64,000 bases of DNA, taken from an uncultured Pelagimonas sp. (lineage in GTDB: Bacteria; Pseudomonadota; Alphaproteobacteria; Rhodobacterales; Rhodobacteraceae). Below, in pieces: positions 9,123 to 17,349 of this stretch. The notes beneath the pieces were generated by a model, which saw nothing but the letters and a program-made list of their open reading frames with translations, was not told the DNA's origin and did no database searches. The position numbers and the translations under genes were made by a program. The stretch is from contig NZ_CANMKO010000006.1 of NCBI RefSeq assembly GCF_947498515.1, positions 1-64,000 on the forward strand, read 5' to 3'. Every line of letters starts with the position of its first letter. Position 1 is the stretch's first letter.

Positions 9123-10279
9123 GCAGCGCCGATTTCCCCAGACGTGCCCCCAACAATCAAACCTATATTGCCCGGTTTTTGGATGGCATTGTCCCTGTGC
9201 CCATTCGCGCCGAGGTTTGGATTGATCGCCAGCAAAACGCCTTGATCATTCGCACCGAAGAGGTGGATGAAAGCTGGCCAATGCGCGATATTCGCAAGTT
9301 GCAGGATCAGGCCGACAAGACGCGGCTGGTGTTGCGGCTGCGGGATGATCCGCTGCGCCGGCTTATTCTGCCAGATCATCAACTCTACCCCGATTTGCCC
9401 CACCCCAACCGCCGCGCACCGGTGACCCAACGGGGCAAATTGCTCACTTGGGCGGCGGCGGCTGTGGCGTCGGTGGCGTTGATCGTCTTTGTTTTGGTCC
9501 CGGTTATGGCCAACCAACTGGCTGAATTCATTCCCCCCGAGGGGGAGCACGCGTTAGGCGAAGTCACGCTCGAACAAATCCGCGGTGTCCTTGGCAACAA
9601 TTCGGCCACCGGTGTCCAATTTTGCGAAGGCGACAACGGCAAGGCCGCGTTGACGATGATGCAAAACCGCTTGGTCGACACTTTGGAAGCACCGCCGGAC
9701 CTAACCGTCTATGTGCTTGACCACCCTATGGTAAATGCCTTTGCCCTGCCCGGCGGCCATATCGTGTTATTCCGCGGATTGATCGACAAGGCAGAAAGCC
9801 CAGAAGAAGTGGCGGCGGTTTTTGCCCATGAGATTGGCCATGTGGTCAGCCGCGACCCAACCCGCCATGCCCTGCGCTCGGCCGGGTCGATCGGGGTGCT
9901 AGGCCTGTTGTTTGGTGATTTTGCGGGCGGCGCGGTGATGCTTTTGCTAGCCGAACAGTTGATCGAAGCCCAATACGCCCAAGGTGCGGAAGCGCAGGCC
10001 GATATCTTTGCCCATGACATGTTGCAAAAAGCCGGAATTTCGCCAGACGCATTGGCGGTGATGTTCGAACGGTTCCGAAGCCTCGGTGGCGAAGTCAGCG
10101 GCATCGAAGAACATTTCGTGTCACATCCGGCCCTTGGCGACCGCATTGAACAGGCGCGCGATGCCGTGCCCAGCGGGTTTGTCCCAAGGCCCTTGTTGTC
10201 CACCTCTCAGTGGAGCGCGTTGCAGTCAATCTGTACCGATCGCCGCAGCCATTCGCTTAGCCCGTTAAATGCGAAATGA
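9119..10279 (+). CDS. M48 family metalloprotease, membrane-anchored
   Basis: 386-residue zinc protease. HEIGH at 237-241 gives two zinc ligands and the catalytic Glu; E291 in GAEAQAD is the third ligand. One transmembrane helix at about 108-130 separates a cytoplasmic N-terminal part from a periplasmic catalytic domain, unlike HtpX which has several helices. It is translated from an ATG overlapping the stop of the YjgN-type gene. The pair suggests a common role in envelope protein quality control, which is inference. Confidence 0.9.
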   Translation: MSSADFPRRAPNNQTYIARFLDGIVPVPIRAEVWIDRQQNALIIRTEEVDESWPMRDIRKLQDQADKTRLVLRLRDDPLRRLILPDHQLYPDLPHPNRRAPVTQRGKLLTWAAAAVASVALIVFVLVPVMANQLAEFIPPEGEHALGEVTLEQIRGVLGNNSATGVQFCEGDNGKAALTMMQNRLVDTLEAPPDLTVYVLDHPMVNAFALPGGHIVLFRGLIDKAESPEEVAAVFAHEIGHVVSRDPTRHALRSAGSIGVLGLLFGDFAGGAVMLLLAEQLIEAQYAQGAEAQADIFAHDMLQKAGISPDALAVMFERFRSLGGEVSGIEEHFVSHPALGDRIEQARDAVPSGFVPRPLLSTSQWSALQSICTDRRSHSLSPLNAK

Positions 10280-10325
10280 GTTAAAAACGCTTTGTTTTTG
10301 GAAGCAGGACGCCCAAGACCCCTTG

Positions 10326-10341
10326 GTTGACAGCTGTCAAC
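10326..10341. promoter_or_regulatory. Perfect 16-bp palindrome upstream of etfB
   Basis: GTTGACAGCTGTCAAC is its own reverse complement and lies about 230 bases before etfB in a 292-base gene-free interval. Its length and symmetry suit a dimeric repressor or activator. It could instead belong to the 3' end of the protease transcript, but no U-tract follows. Confidence 0.6.
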
Positions 10342-10405
10342 TCTGTCAGCCAAGCAGGGAAAGCTTTCGAAACCTTTTCCAAATCATACTTTAGCCTTAC
10401 GAAAT

Positions 10406-10420
10406 CTTACCATAGGTAAG
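10406..10420. promoter_or_regulatory. 15-bp inverted repeat upstream of etfB
   Basis: CTTACC-ATA-GGTAAG has perfect 6-base arms around a 3-base centre, about 150 bases before the etfB start. It is a second candidate operator in the same interval as the GTTGACAGCTGTCAAC palindrome. Confidence 0.5.
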
Positions 10421-10571
10421 CAAACAGCGGCTTTCTTTTAAAACGCGACGTCTGTTGGCGGTAACGTGACGATTTTGCTCTGTTTCAACCGCGATCCCCG
10501 CGCTATCACCTTTTCGAGAATGACTGACATGTGGGGAATCCCCCGCCATTCGTTTAAAGGAGAGGAACGCG

Positions 10572-11330
10572 ATGAAGGTTTTGGTGCCTGTCAAGCGCGT
10601 GATTGACTACAACGTGAAAGTGCGCGTCAAAGCGGACGGATCGGGTGTTGATCTCGCCAACGTAAAAATGTCGATGAACCCATTCGACGAGATTGCCGTC
10701 GAAGAGGCCATCCGCCTGAAAGAAGCGGGCAAAGCGACTGAGGTCGTTGCCGTTTCCATCGGTGTAAAGCAGAGCCAGGAAACCCTGCGCACGGCTTTGG
10801 CAATGGGCGCCGACCGCGCCATTCTGGTCAACGCAGCCGACGATGTTCATACAGACATCGAGCCGCTGGCCGTTGCCAAAATTCTGGCCGCGATTGTCAA
10901 AGAAGAAGAGCCTGGTCTGGTTCTCGCCGGGAAACAGGCGATCGACAACGACATGAACGCAACTGGCCAAATGCTATCCGCCCTTTTGGGTTGGTCGCAG
11001 GGGACCTTTGCCTCCGAAGTCGACATTGACGGCGATAGCGCAAAAATCACCCGCGAAGTTGACGGCGGCCTTCAGACCATCAGCGTCAAGATGCCTGCCA
11101 TCGTGACCGTTGATTTGCGTTTGAACGAACCACGTTACGCGTCGCTGCCAAACATCATGAAGGCCAAGAAAAAGCCTTTGGATGAAAAGACACCTGCCGA
11201 TTACGGCGTTGATGTCACGCCACGCCTGACCGTTGTCAAAACAGAAGAGCCCGCCGCCCGTGCCGCTGGTATCGTGGTTGGCTCGGTTGACGAACTTGTT
11301 GCGAAACTCAAAGAAGCGGGGGCTGTGTAA
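10572..11330 (+). CDS. etfB: Electron transfer flavoprotein subunit beta
   Basis: 252-residue AMP-binding subunit of ETF, which takes electrons from acyl-CoA dehydrogenases and passes them to ETF-quinone oxidoreductase. It begins [19 protein letters not shown], and the ETF beta signature ([17 protein letters not shown]) is present at about 115-131. A strong Shine-Dalgarno AGGAGAGG precedes the start. Its stop overlaps the etfA start by one base. Partners in this window include the glutaryl-CoA dehydrogenase at 34.7 kb and the long acyl-CoA dehydrogenase at 43.8 kb. Confidence 0.97.
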   Translation: MKVLVPVKRVIDYNVKVRVKADGSGVDLANVKMSMNPFDEIAVEEAIRLKEAGKATEVVAVSIGVKQSQETLRTALAMGADRAILVNAADDVHTDIEPLAVAKILAAIVKEEEPGLVLAGKQAIDNDMNATGQMLSALLGWSQGTFASEVDIDGDSAKITREVDGGLQTISVKMPAIVTVDLRLNEPRYASLPNIMKAKKKPLDEKTPADYGVDVTPRLTVVKTEEPAARAAGIVVGSVDELVAKLKEAGAV

Positions 11331-12259
11331 TGGCTGTACTTCTTCTTGCCGAAGTCACAAATGGCGAACTGGCGATGGACGCCACCGCCAAGGCTGTCAC
11401 CGCTGCGAAAGCATTGGGTGATGTGACCGTTCTGGCCGCTGGTGCCTCTGCCGCTGCTGCGGGCGACGCGGCTGCGAAAATCGACGGTGTTGCCAAGGTT
11501 CTGGTTGCCGAGGATGCGTCCTTGGGCCACCGCCTTGCGGAACCAACAGCGGCGCTTATCGCATCGTTGGCCAGTGACTATTCGCATATCGTTGCCCCGG
11601 CGACCACCGACGCCAAAAACGTCATGCCACGCGTTGCCGCACTGTTGGACGTGATGGTAATTTCCGACGCCACAGCCGTTGTCGACGCCGATACGTTTGA
11701 GCGTCCGATTTATGCCGGTAACGCTATGCAAACCGTGAAATCGTCGGATGCGACCAAGGTTATCACCTTCCGCACCTCGACCTTTGACGCGGCTGGTGAA
11801 GGCGGTTCCGCCGCCGTTGAGACCATTGGCGCGGCCGAAAATCCCGGCCTGTCCGAATGGATCGAAGACAAGGTTGCCGAATCAGATCGCCCAGAGCTGA
11901 CCTCGGCTGGTGTTGTTGTGTCCGGTGGCCGCGGTGTTGGCTCCGAAGATGACTTTGCGTTGATCGAAAAGCTGGCTGACAAGCTCGGTGCTGCCGTTGG
12001 TGCCTCGCGTGCCGCGGTTGATTCGGGTTATGCTCCGAACGATTGGCAGGTTGGTCAGACAGGTAAGGTTGTGGCTCCGGATCTCTACATCGCTGTGGGT
12101 ATCTCGGGCGCAATTCAACACCTTGCCGGCATGAAAGATTCGAAGATCATCGTTGCGATCAACAAAGACGAAGAAGCGCCGATTTTCCAGGTTGCTGACT
12201 TTGGTTTGGTTGCTGACCTCTTCGACGCGGTTCCAGAACTCACCGAGAAACTCGGCTAA
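11330..12259 (+). CDS. etfA: Electron transfer flavoprotein subunit alpha
   Basis: 309-residue FAD-binding subunit of ETF. The C-terminal FAD domain with [13 protein letters not shown] and [19 protein letters not shown] is diagnostic. It starts in a TAATG overlap with etfB, ensuring equal synthesis of the two subunits, and is followed by a strong terminator, so etfBA is a two-gene transcript. Confidence 0.97.
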   Translation: MAVLLLAEVTNGELAMDATAKAVTAAKALGDVTVLAAGASAAAAGDAAAKIDGVAKVLVAEDASLGHRLAEPTAALIASLASDYSHIVAPATTDAKNVMPRVAALLDVMVISDATAVVDADTFERPIYAGNAMQTVKSSDATKVITFRTSTFDAAGEGGSAAVETIGAAENPGLSEWIEDKVAESDRPELTSAGVVVSGGRGVGSEDDFALIEKLADKLGAAVGASRAAVDSGYAPNDWQVGQTGKVVAPDLYIAVGISGAIQHLAGMKDSKIIVAINKDEEAPIFQVADFGLVADLFDAVPELTEKLG

Positions 12260-12305
12260 ACGCATCTGCGGGTTTTCATCGAAAACTCGACATATACAAA
12301 CATCG

Positions 12306-12334
12306 AAAGGCCCACCAAACTTGGTGGGCCTTTT
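12306..12334 (+). terminator. Intrinsic terminator after etfA
   Basis: AAAGGCCCACCAA (12306-12318), AC loop, TTGGTGGGCCTTT (12321-12333) forms a near-perfect 13-bp stem followed by T-rich sequence. With A and T runs on both sides it may also serve the convergent gene on the reverse strand. Confidence 0.92.
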
Positions 12335-12398
12335 CGTTTTTTTCCGAAGCTTTCACTTGGCCCTTTTCGACAAGCCCCTTGGAACAACAGCGTGACGC

Positions 12399-13238
12399 TT
12401 AGTCTTCCTCTCGGTCGGTTAACCGTCGAAGAACCCGTTCCAAAACATCTGCCGCATCCACATGAGCATAGGGGCCCATCACCTCGGCGGCAGCACATGC
12501 GTCAAAGTCGTTGAAAACCATACCCTTGGTCCCTTCCATAAGGGCGCTTTCCGAGGCGACAACCTCGGCCACTGCTGAAACGCGTGGGCGCAAGGTTTCG
12601 ACCATTTGGCGGGTCACAAACAAAGGATCCCCGTCAAGTGGCGCATCTAGCCCGGTCGGAATGGGATGGTCCGCAAACCAAAGCAAGACCACCTGACCAC
12701 GCAACAGCGTCAGAATATGTTTCATCCGGGCCACCCAGGCCGAGCGCAGCTCTTCGATCACAATTTCATAGCGATCTTCAGAGATTTCCGCCAAGCGCCC
12801 CAACATGTGGCGCACAAAATGAAACTCGGTAAAATCGACCTCTGGATAGAGGGATTCCAGCCGTTCGGATGCGCGCAAGAACCGATCATTTCGGCGCGGA
12901 TGCACCGAATAATAACGATTCGACATGTTTTGTGCGCCCATGATCTGAATAACCTTAGCTGCACTGCTAATGGCCAAATCCATCGACGCCGGATCGTTCA
13001 AGTATAAATCAACCCCGGCATTGACCACGCCGAAATTTGCGCATGACACCGACATGCGCCGCTCAATCAAGGTTGGAAACGGGTTTTCAATAAACCTACC
13101 ATAGGTTTCCGTTCCACCGAGAAAGGCAAAGTATTCTCCGTCCAACTGCCGGCGTGGTCCGCGAAACAAAACGCGAGAGCCACCGTATCGGCAAGGATAG
13201 TATTCAAGGGCACCATGGCCCCCGCCATGTACTGACAT
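12399..13238 (-). CDS. DUF6473-like protein of unknown function
   Basis: 279 residues from the ATG at 13238; a TTG further upstream (13265) is less likely because the conserved sequence begins near YYPCRYGGSRVLFRGPRR. I recognise the FRGPRRxLDGEYFAFLGGTETYG block as that of DUF6473 proteins common in Rhodobacterales. The order GGTETYG (about 41-47), NFGVVNAGVD, then FADHP in the C-terminal half recalls the block order of SGNH/GDSL hydrolases, but no clear catalytic Ser is visible. It is divergent from the 3-hydroxybutyryl-CoA dehydrogenase gene and convergent with etfA. Function unknown. Confidence 0.75.
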   Translation of the reverse strand: MSVHGGGHGALEYYPCRYGGSRVLFRGPRRQLDGEYFAFLGGTETYGRFIENPFPTLIERRMSVSCANFGVVNAGVDLYLNDPASMDLAISSAAKVIQIMGAQNMSNRYYSVHPRRNDRFLRASERLESLYPEVDFTEFHFVRHMLGRLAEISEDRYEIVIEELRSAWVARMKHILTLLRGQVVLLWFADHPIPTGLDAPLDGDPLFVTRQMVETLRPRVSAVAEVVASESALMEGTKGMVFNDFDACAAAEVMGPYAHVDAADVLERVLRRLTDREED

Positions 13239-13395
13239 AAAACCCACCTTATTTTTCTCACCCAAGCCTGAGAATCCATCAAACCTCTTTCGAAATGGCT
13301 AAAGGGCAAATGCGTCTATAAGTTTAGCCACCTGCCCTTGCGGCCCGGGCGTACAGGCGCCTATTGTTAGCCAAATTGACGAAGAGGAAGCTCCG

Positions 13396-14271
13396 ATGGA
13401 AATCAAATCGGTTGGCGTCGTAGGCGCAGGACAAATGGGCAATGGCATCGCCCATGTCATGGCGTTGGCGGGTTACAATGTCCGTTTGAACGATATCTCT
13501 CAGGAAGCATTGGAAAAAGCCGTCGGGCTCATCGGCAAGAATCTCGACCGCCAAGTCAGCCGTGAGAAGATTTCCGAACAGGCCCGCGATGACGCCTTGG
13601 CCCGGATCGTCACAACGCAAGACATCGTTGAGGTCGCAAAAACCGATCTGGTGATCGAAGCGGCAACCGAGCGCGAAGACATCAAGCACAAGATTTTCGC
13701 GGCAATTGTTCCCAATCTTGATGATCACACGATATTAACTTCAAACACGTCCTCGATTTCAATTACCCGACTCGCCTCTGGCACTGATCGGCCGGAAAAA
13801 TTCATGGGTTTCCATTTCATGAACCCGGTTCCGCTGATGCAATTGGTCGAACTCATTCGAGGTATCGCCACCGATCAGGATACATACAAATCCTGCCTCG
13901 CCGTGGTTGAAAGCTTGGACAAGACCGCCGCCAGTGCCGAGGACTTCCCGGCCTTTATCGTCAATAGGATTCTGATCCCGATGATCAACGAGGCCTGTTA
14001 TACGCTTTATGAAGGCGTGGGAAATGTGAGGTCGATTGATATGGCGATGAAGCTTGGGGCCAATCACCCAATGGGGCCTCTTGAGCTGGCCGACTTCATC
14101 GGACTCGACACCTGTTTGGCAATCATGAACGTGTTGCACGACGGTTTGGCCGATACAAAATATCGCCCTTGCCCCCTGCTGACCAAATATGTCGAAGCCG
14201 GTTGGCTTGGGCGTAAAACCCAACGCGGGTTTTATGACTATCGCGGTGAAACACCGGTCCCAACACGCTAA
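13396..14271 (+). CDS. 3-hydroxybutyryl-CoA dehydrogenase
   Basis: 291-residue NAD(P)-dependent dehydrogenase interconverting 3-hydroxybutyryl-CoA and acetoacetyl-CoA. Rossmann motif VGAGQMGNG near the N-terminus, signature MGFHFMNPVPLMQLVE with the catalytic His, and a C-terminal helical domain ending with LGRKTQRGFYDY. Length and the lack of a hydratase domain mark the single-function short form. A Shine-Dalgarno GAGGAAG lies ahead of the ATG. Its position close to etfBA fits butyrate or polyhydroxybutyrate-linked metabolism. Confidence 0.95.
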   Translation: MEIKSVGVVGAGQMGNGIAHVMALAGYNVRLNDISQEALEKAVGLIGKNLDRQVSREKISEQARDDALARIVTTQDIVEVAKTDLVIEAATEREDIKHKIFAAIVPNLDDHTILTSNTSSISITRLASGTDRPEKFMGFHFMNPVPLMQLVELIRGIATDQDTYKSCLAVVESLDKTAASAEDFPAFIVNRILIPMINEACYTLYEGVGNVRSIDMAMKLGANHPMGPLELADFIGLDTCLAIMNVLHDGLADTKYRPCPLLTKYVEAGWLGRKTQRGFYDYRGETPVPTR

Positions 14272-14357
14272 CGGTCTGCGTCCCGGTCATGGGGCGCGTC
14301 ACCGCCTGTCTTGCTTAAAGAAATGACCGCGGAAGCGGACCTTTTGGAAGCGTTTGG

Positions 14358-15242
14358 TTACTGGGCTTGGTCTTTCAAGGCCAAGGTTCGCTCACGCAGC
14401 CATGCCACAAACTCGCGCTGACCACCTTCAAAAGCCTTGATCTCATCCGGCAAAATCGGCGCTCCGACAATCGGTTTTTGTGGCCGTTTGCAGGCATGCA
14501 CAACTTCGTGGATCAACAAACCCTGACGGATCGTCGGCGATACCTTGTTGGCGATTTGGTAAACGCGGCTGTTCTGCCCCGGGAAATAGATCGGCACCAC
14601 CGTTGCACCAGATCGCTGAACCATCTTGGCGGTGAACGGGTTCCAGCCGGCCTCAATCGCGGGGCCGAACAGGGTTTCGCTTGAAGCTACAACGCCCGAT
14701 GGGAACAAGACGATGACGCCATTGCCCTTGAGGTGGTCCATCGCTTTTGCGCGCATCGCAAGGCTCTGCTGGCGGGCGTTTTCCTCATGCGGAAAGGGCA
14801 CAGGAATCATGAACGGGTCGATTTCCTCTACCCCGGTCAACAAACTGCGAGTCAGAATTTTGTAATCCGTCCGCACATGCCCGATCAGATGCGCCAATAC
14901 CATGCCATCAACCAAGCCATGCGGATGGTTCGCGACAATCACAACAGGCCCCTCTTGGGGAATGTTATTGATCTGCGCCAAAGGCGTCTGAAGTTCGATC
15001 CCCATCACACCCAAAGCGCGCGGCCAAAACGCTTGTCCTTCGACCATGCCCTGTTTTTCAAAACGGCGCACAATGCGAATAAGGGGAATTTTGCCGGTCA
15101 GCCACTCCATAACCCGGATGACATTTGCCTTCCACGGGTTGGTAAACGTGTTCGCGTAGCTAATCTTGCGCTTGTCATAGGGGACAGGCTGGGCCTCTGG
15201 TGTCTCTTCACCCACAGCCGAGGATTGTGTGCTGTCCACCAT
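14358..15242 (-). CDS. PlsC-like lysophospholipid acyltransferase
   Basis: 294 residues. The acyltransferase block NHPHGLVDG (105-113) and the FPSG block (LFPSGVVASSETLFG) place it in the PlsC/hemolysin-like family, which acylates lyso-lipids at the membrane; the His-to-Asp spacing is one residue longer than strict HX4D. Related roseobacter enzymes make aminolipids (OlsA/SalA type), so that role is possible but not shown. The ATG at 15242 is preferred to a TTG at 15266. It follows the HPr gene on the same strand with a 48-base gap and could be the last gene of the PTS/ChvGI run. Confidence 0.85.
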   Translation of the reverse strand: MVDSTQSSAVGEETPEAQPVPYDKRKISYANTFTNPWKANVIRVMEWLTGKIPLIRIVRRFEKQGMVEGQAFWPRALGVMGIELQTPLAQINNIPQEGPVVIVANHPHGLVDGMVLAHLIGHVRTDYKILTRSLLTGVEEIDPFMIPVPFPHEENARQQSLAMRAKAMDHLKGNGVIVLFPSGVVASSETLFGPAIEAGWNPFTAKMVQRSGATVVPIYFPGQNSRVYQIANKVSPTIRQGLLIHEVVHACKRPQKPIVGAPILPDEIKAFEGGQREFVAWLRERTLALKDQAQ

Positions 15243-15290
15243 CCGCTTGTTCAGTCCCGTCTCCAAGGCCCGGGACGATCTCGCCCCCGG

Positions 15291-15569
15291 CTAGCAATCT
15301 TCTCCGAAACGGTCAGCGACCAGCGCCTCAACCGCTTCTGCCAAGGCCAACGCATCTGGCCCTGAAGTTTGGACTTCAATAGTGGTTCCTTTGGCGGCTG
15401 CCAACATCAAAAGGCCCATAATGCTGTCTCCACCGGCTGACATTCCGTCGCGAGACACTTCTGCCGTTGCGTCAAAGCCCTCGACCACTTCAACAAGCCG
15501 GGCTGAGGCGCGGGCATGCAGGCCCTTTTCATTGATGATTCTCAGCTCACGGCGTGTGTTATCGGTCAT
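15291..15569 (-). CDS. ptsH: Phosphocarrier protein HPr
   Basis: 92-residue PTS phosphocarrier. Phosphorylatable His18 in EKGLHARASA and the regulatory Ser49 in GGDSIMGLL, target of HprK, are both present. In alphaproteobacteria lacking sugar-specific EIIB/EIIC partners, HPr serves regulatory phosphorelays. It lies 33 bases after the EIIA gene in the same operon. Confidence 0.96.
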   Translation of the reverse strand: MTDNTRRELRIINEKGLHARASARLVEVVEGFDATAEVSRDGMSAGGDSIMGLLMLAAAKGTTIEVQTSGPDALALAEAVEALVADRFGEDC

Positions 15570-15602
15570 ATTGCAATCTCGGTTTGAAAAATTTGAAAGG
15601 GA

Positions 15603-15992
15603 TCAGGCGTTGATGTTTTGGCTGTCGATATATTTGCGGCCCGCTTCCAAAGCAGCACGCACCGCATCGGCGACAGGTTTCTGGCGGCTCTTGGCCAGTT
15701 TGATCAACATCGGAAGGTTGGCACCGTAAACGATCCTTCGACCTTCCGGGCGGCAGGCGTTTAAAGACAAGTTTGACGGAGATCCCCCAAACATATCGGT
15801 GACAATGACCACACCCTCACCTTGATCAACGGCATCAGCGGCTTGGCAAATCTCAGCCTGTTTAAGACTTCGATCACAGTCTGCCTCAATCGGAATCGCC
15901 GCCATGCCGGGTTGCGCCCCGACGACATGTTCCACAGCCGCCAGATACTCTCCGGCCAATCCGCCATGTGCCACGATCACGATGCCGATCAC
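15603..15992 (-). CDS. PTS EIIA component, mannose family, regulatory
   Basis: 129-residue EIIA of the mannose family with active-site His9 in IVAHGGLAG and the VTDMFGGSPSN block. No EIIB, EIIC or EIID gene is nearby, which marks it as the regulatory EIIA found with hprK and rapZ in alphaproteobacteria. It accepts phosphate from HPr. Its start overlaps the rapZ stop by 4 bases. Confidence 0.95.
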   Translation of the reverse strand: MIGIVIVAHGGLAGEYLAAVEHVVGAQPGMAAIPIEADCDRSLKQAEICQAADAVDQGEGVVIVTDMFGGSPSNLSLNACRPEGRRIVYGANLPMLIKLAKSRQKPVADAVRAALEAGRKYIDSQNINA

Positions 15993-16918
15993 TCAGACGC
16001 CTCTCTTTCACTTTCCGGAGCAACAGGCGTCGTCACACGAACCCCCTGACGCTCTAATTCGCGATGTCTAATTGACACCCGCCAGCTCTGCTTCGCAAGG
16101 GCTGCCGCAACAGCTTCCGTAAGGGTAACTGACCGATGCTTGCCGCCGGTACAGCCAAAGCCAACGGAAAAGTGAGCTTTGCCCTCGTCCAAACAGCCGG
16201 GCAACACCACGCCCAACAGTTCCATAATATGTTTAACAAACACATCATAGCGTTTATCGGCTGCGACATAATCGGACACCTGACGGTCTAATCCGGTAAA
16301 GCGGCGCAGATCGGGTTCCCAATGTGGATTGCGCAGAAAGCGACAATCAAAGGCCATATCCAACCCCTGTGGCAATCCGCGTTTATAGGAAAAGGAATGG
16401 ATCGAAATCGCCATTCCCTGTCCGGTTGCATCTGAAAACCAATTCTCGATTTCTGCGCGTAGATCGTGGATCGTTAACTCACTCGTATCTACCAAAATAT
16501 CAGCGCGCGTTTTGACATCTTCAAGCAATGCAAGTTCACGCGCGATCCCATCCGCCGGGCTTTCATCCGGGGCAAGCGGGTGGCGGCGGCGGGTTTCGGA
16601 ATAACGGCGCGACAAGATATCAGGCAGGCAATCAAGGTACAAAAGTTCGCAATTCATATCACCGCGAGACGACAAAACGGCGTGCAGCTCCATCAACCCT
16701 TCGACCGAAAAGTCACGGTTCCGCGCGTCGATACCAAGGGCAAGAGGTTGCGCCAGTGCGTTTGCCCCATCGATAAGACGCGGAATCAGGCTCACAGGAA
16801 TGTTGTCAATCGCCTCAAATCCCAGATCCTCAAGCGTGTTGATCGCGGTTGAGCGCCCGGCCCCAGAGGGACCGGTGACCAGAACCACACGCTGGCTGGG
16901 AGTGGGATTGGCTTTCAT
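15989..16918 (-). CDS. rapZ: RNase adapter protein RapZ
   Basis: 309-residue P-loop protein with Walker A GPSGAGRST (16-24), the VDTSELTIHDLR block, and the highly conserved C-terminal GFGCTGGKHRSV domain. In E. coli RapZ targets sRNA GlmZ to RNase E; the alphaproteobacterial role is less clear. It is placed 2 bases after hprK and overlaps the EIIA gene. Confidence 0.96.
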   Translation of the reverse strand: MKANPTPSQRVVLVTGPSGAGRSTAINTLEDLGFEAIDNIPVSLIPRLIDGANALAQPLALGIDARNRDFSVEGLMELHAVLSSRGDMNCELLYLDCLPDILSRRYSETRRRHPLAPDESPADGIARELALLEDVKTRADILVDTSELTIHDLRAEIENWFSDATGQGMAISIHSFSYKRGLPQGLDMAFDCRFLRNPHWEPDLRRFTGLDRQVSDYVAADKRYDVFVKHIMELLGVVLPGCLDEGKAHFSVGFGCTGGKHRSVTLTEAVAAALAKQSWRVSIRHRELERQGVRVTTPVAPESEREASE

Positions 16919-16920
16919 GG

Positions 16921-17346
16921 CTATGCTCTCCGACCACCTTTGAGGAATTGTACAAGACCTGCAGGGAAATAAGGAGACGAAACCTTAAAAAGCAAGGGGA
17001 CGCTATACCCGAGTATAGGAAACTCGCGCTGCTGTGGCAGTCGGTCGCGTTCATTGTGATCAAGGTCAACCACGGCAAATAAACGGGCATGAGCCACATT
17101 TTCGGCCTGCAACAGGCCGATACCGCGCGCTTCGATCAGACCGGCGATGGTTTCCGGTGTCGAAAGCACCACCCCTTTGCCGTCGTCGATCAAAATCGTG
17201 CGATCATCTGAAATAAGCGTCGCGCCAAGCCCCATCATCGACAAAGCCAGCCCAGATTTTCCGGCCCCAGACGCGCCTTTGATCAATAGCCCCCGCCCCT
17301 GCACGACAACGGCGCTGGCATGCAGGTTCAAAGGGCTGTCTGACAT
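16921..17346 (-). CDS. hprK: HPr kinase/phosphorylase, short form
   Basis: 141 residues: only the kinase core, with Walker A GASGAGKSG (24-32), the HprK signature around RGIGLLQ, and the conserved His9 (LHAS) near the N-terminus. Gram-positive HprK is about 310 residues with an extra N-terminal domain; the truncated form is normal for alphaproteobacteria. It phosphorylates HPr on Ser49. It begins 3 bases after the chvG stop. Confidence 0.95.
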   Translation of the reverse strand: MSDSPLNLHASAVVVQGRGLLIKGASGAGKSGLALSMMGLGATLISDDRTILIDDGKGVVLSTPETIAGLIEARGIGLLQAENVAHARLFAVVDLDHNERDRLPQQREFPILGYSVPLLFKVSSPYFPAGLVQFLKGGRRA

Positions 17347-17349
17347 GGA

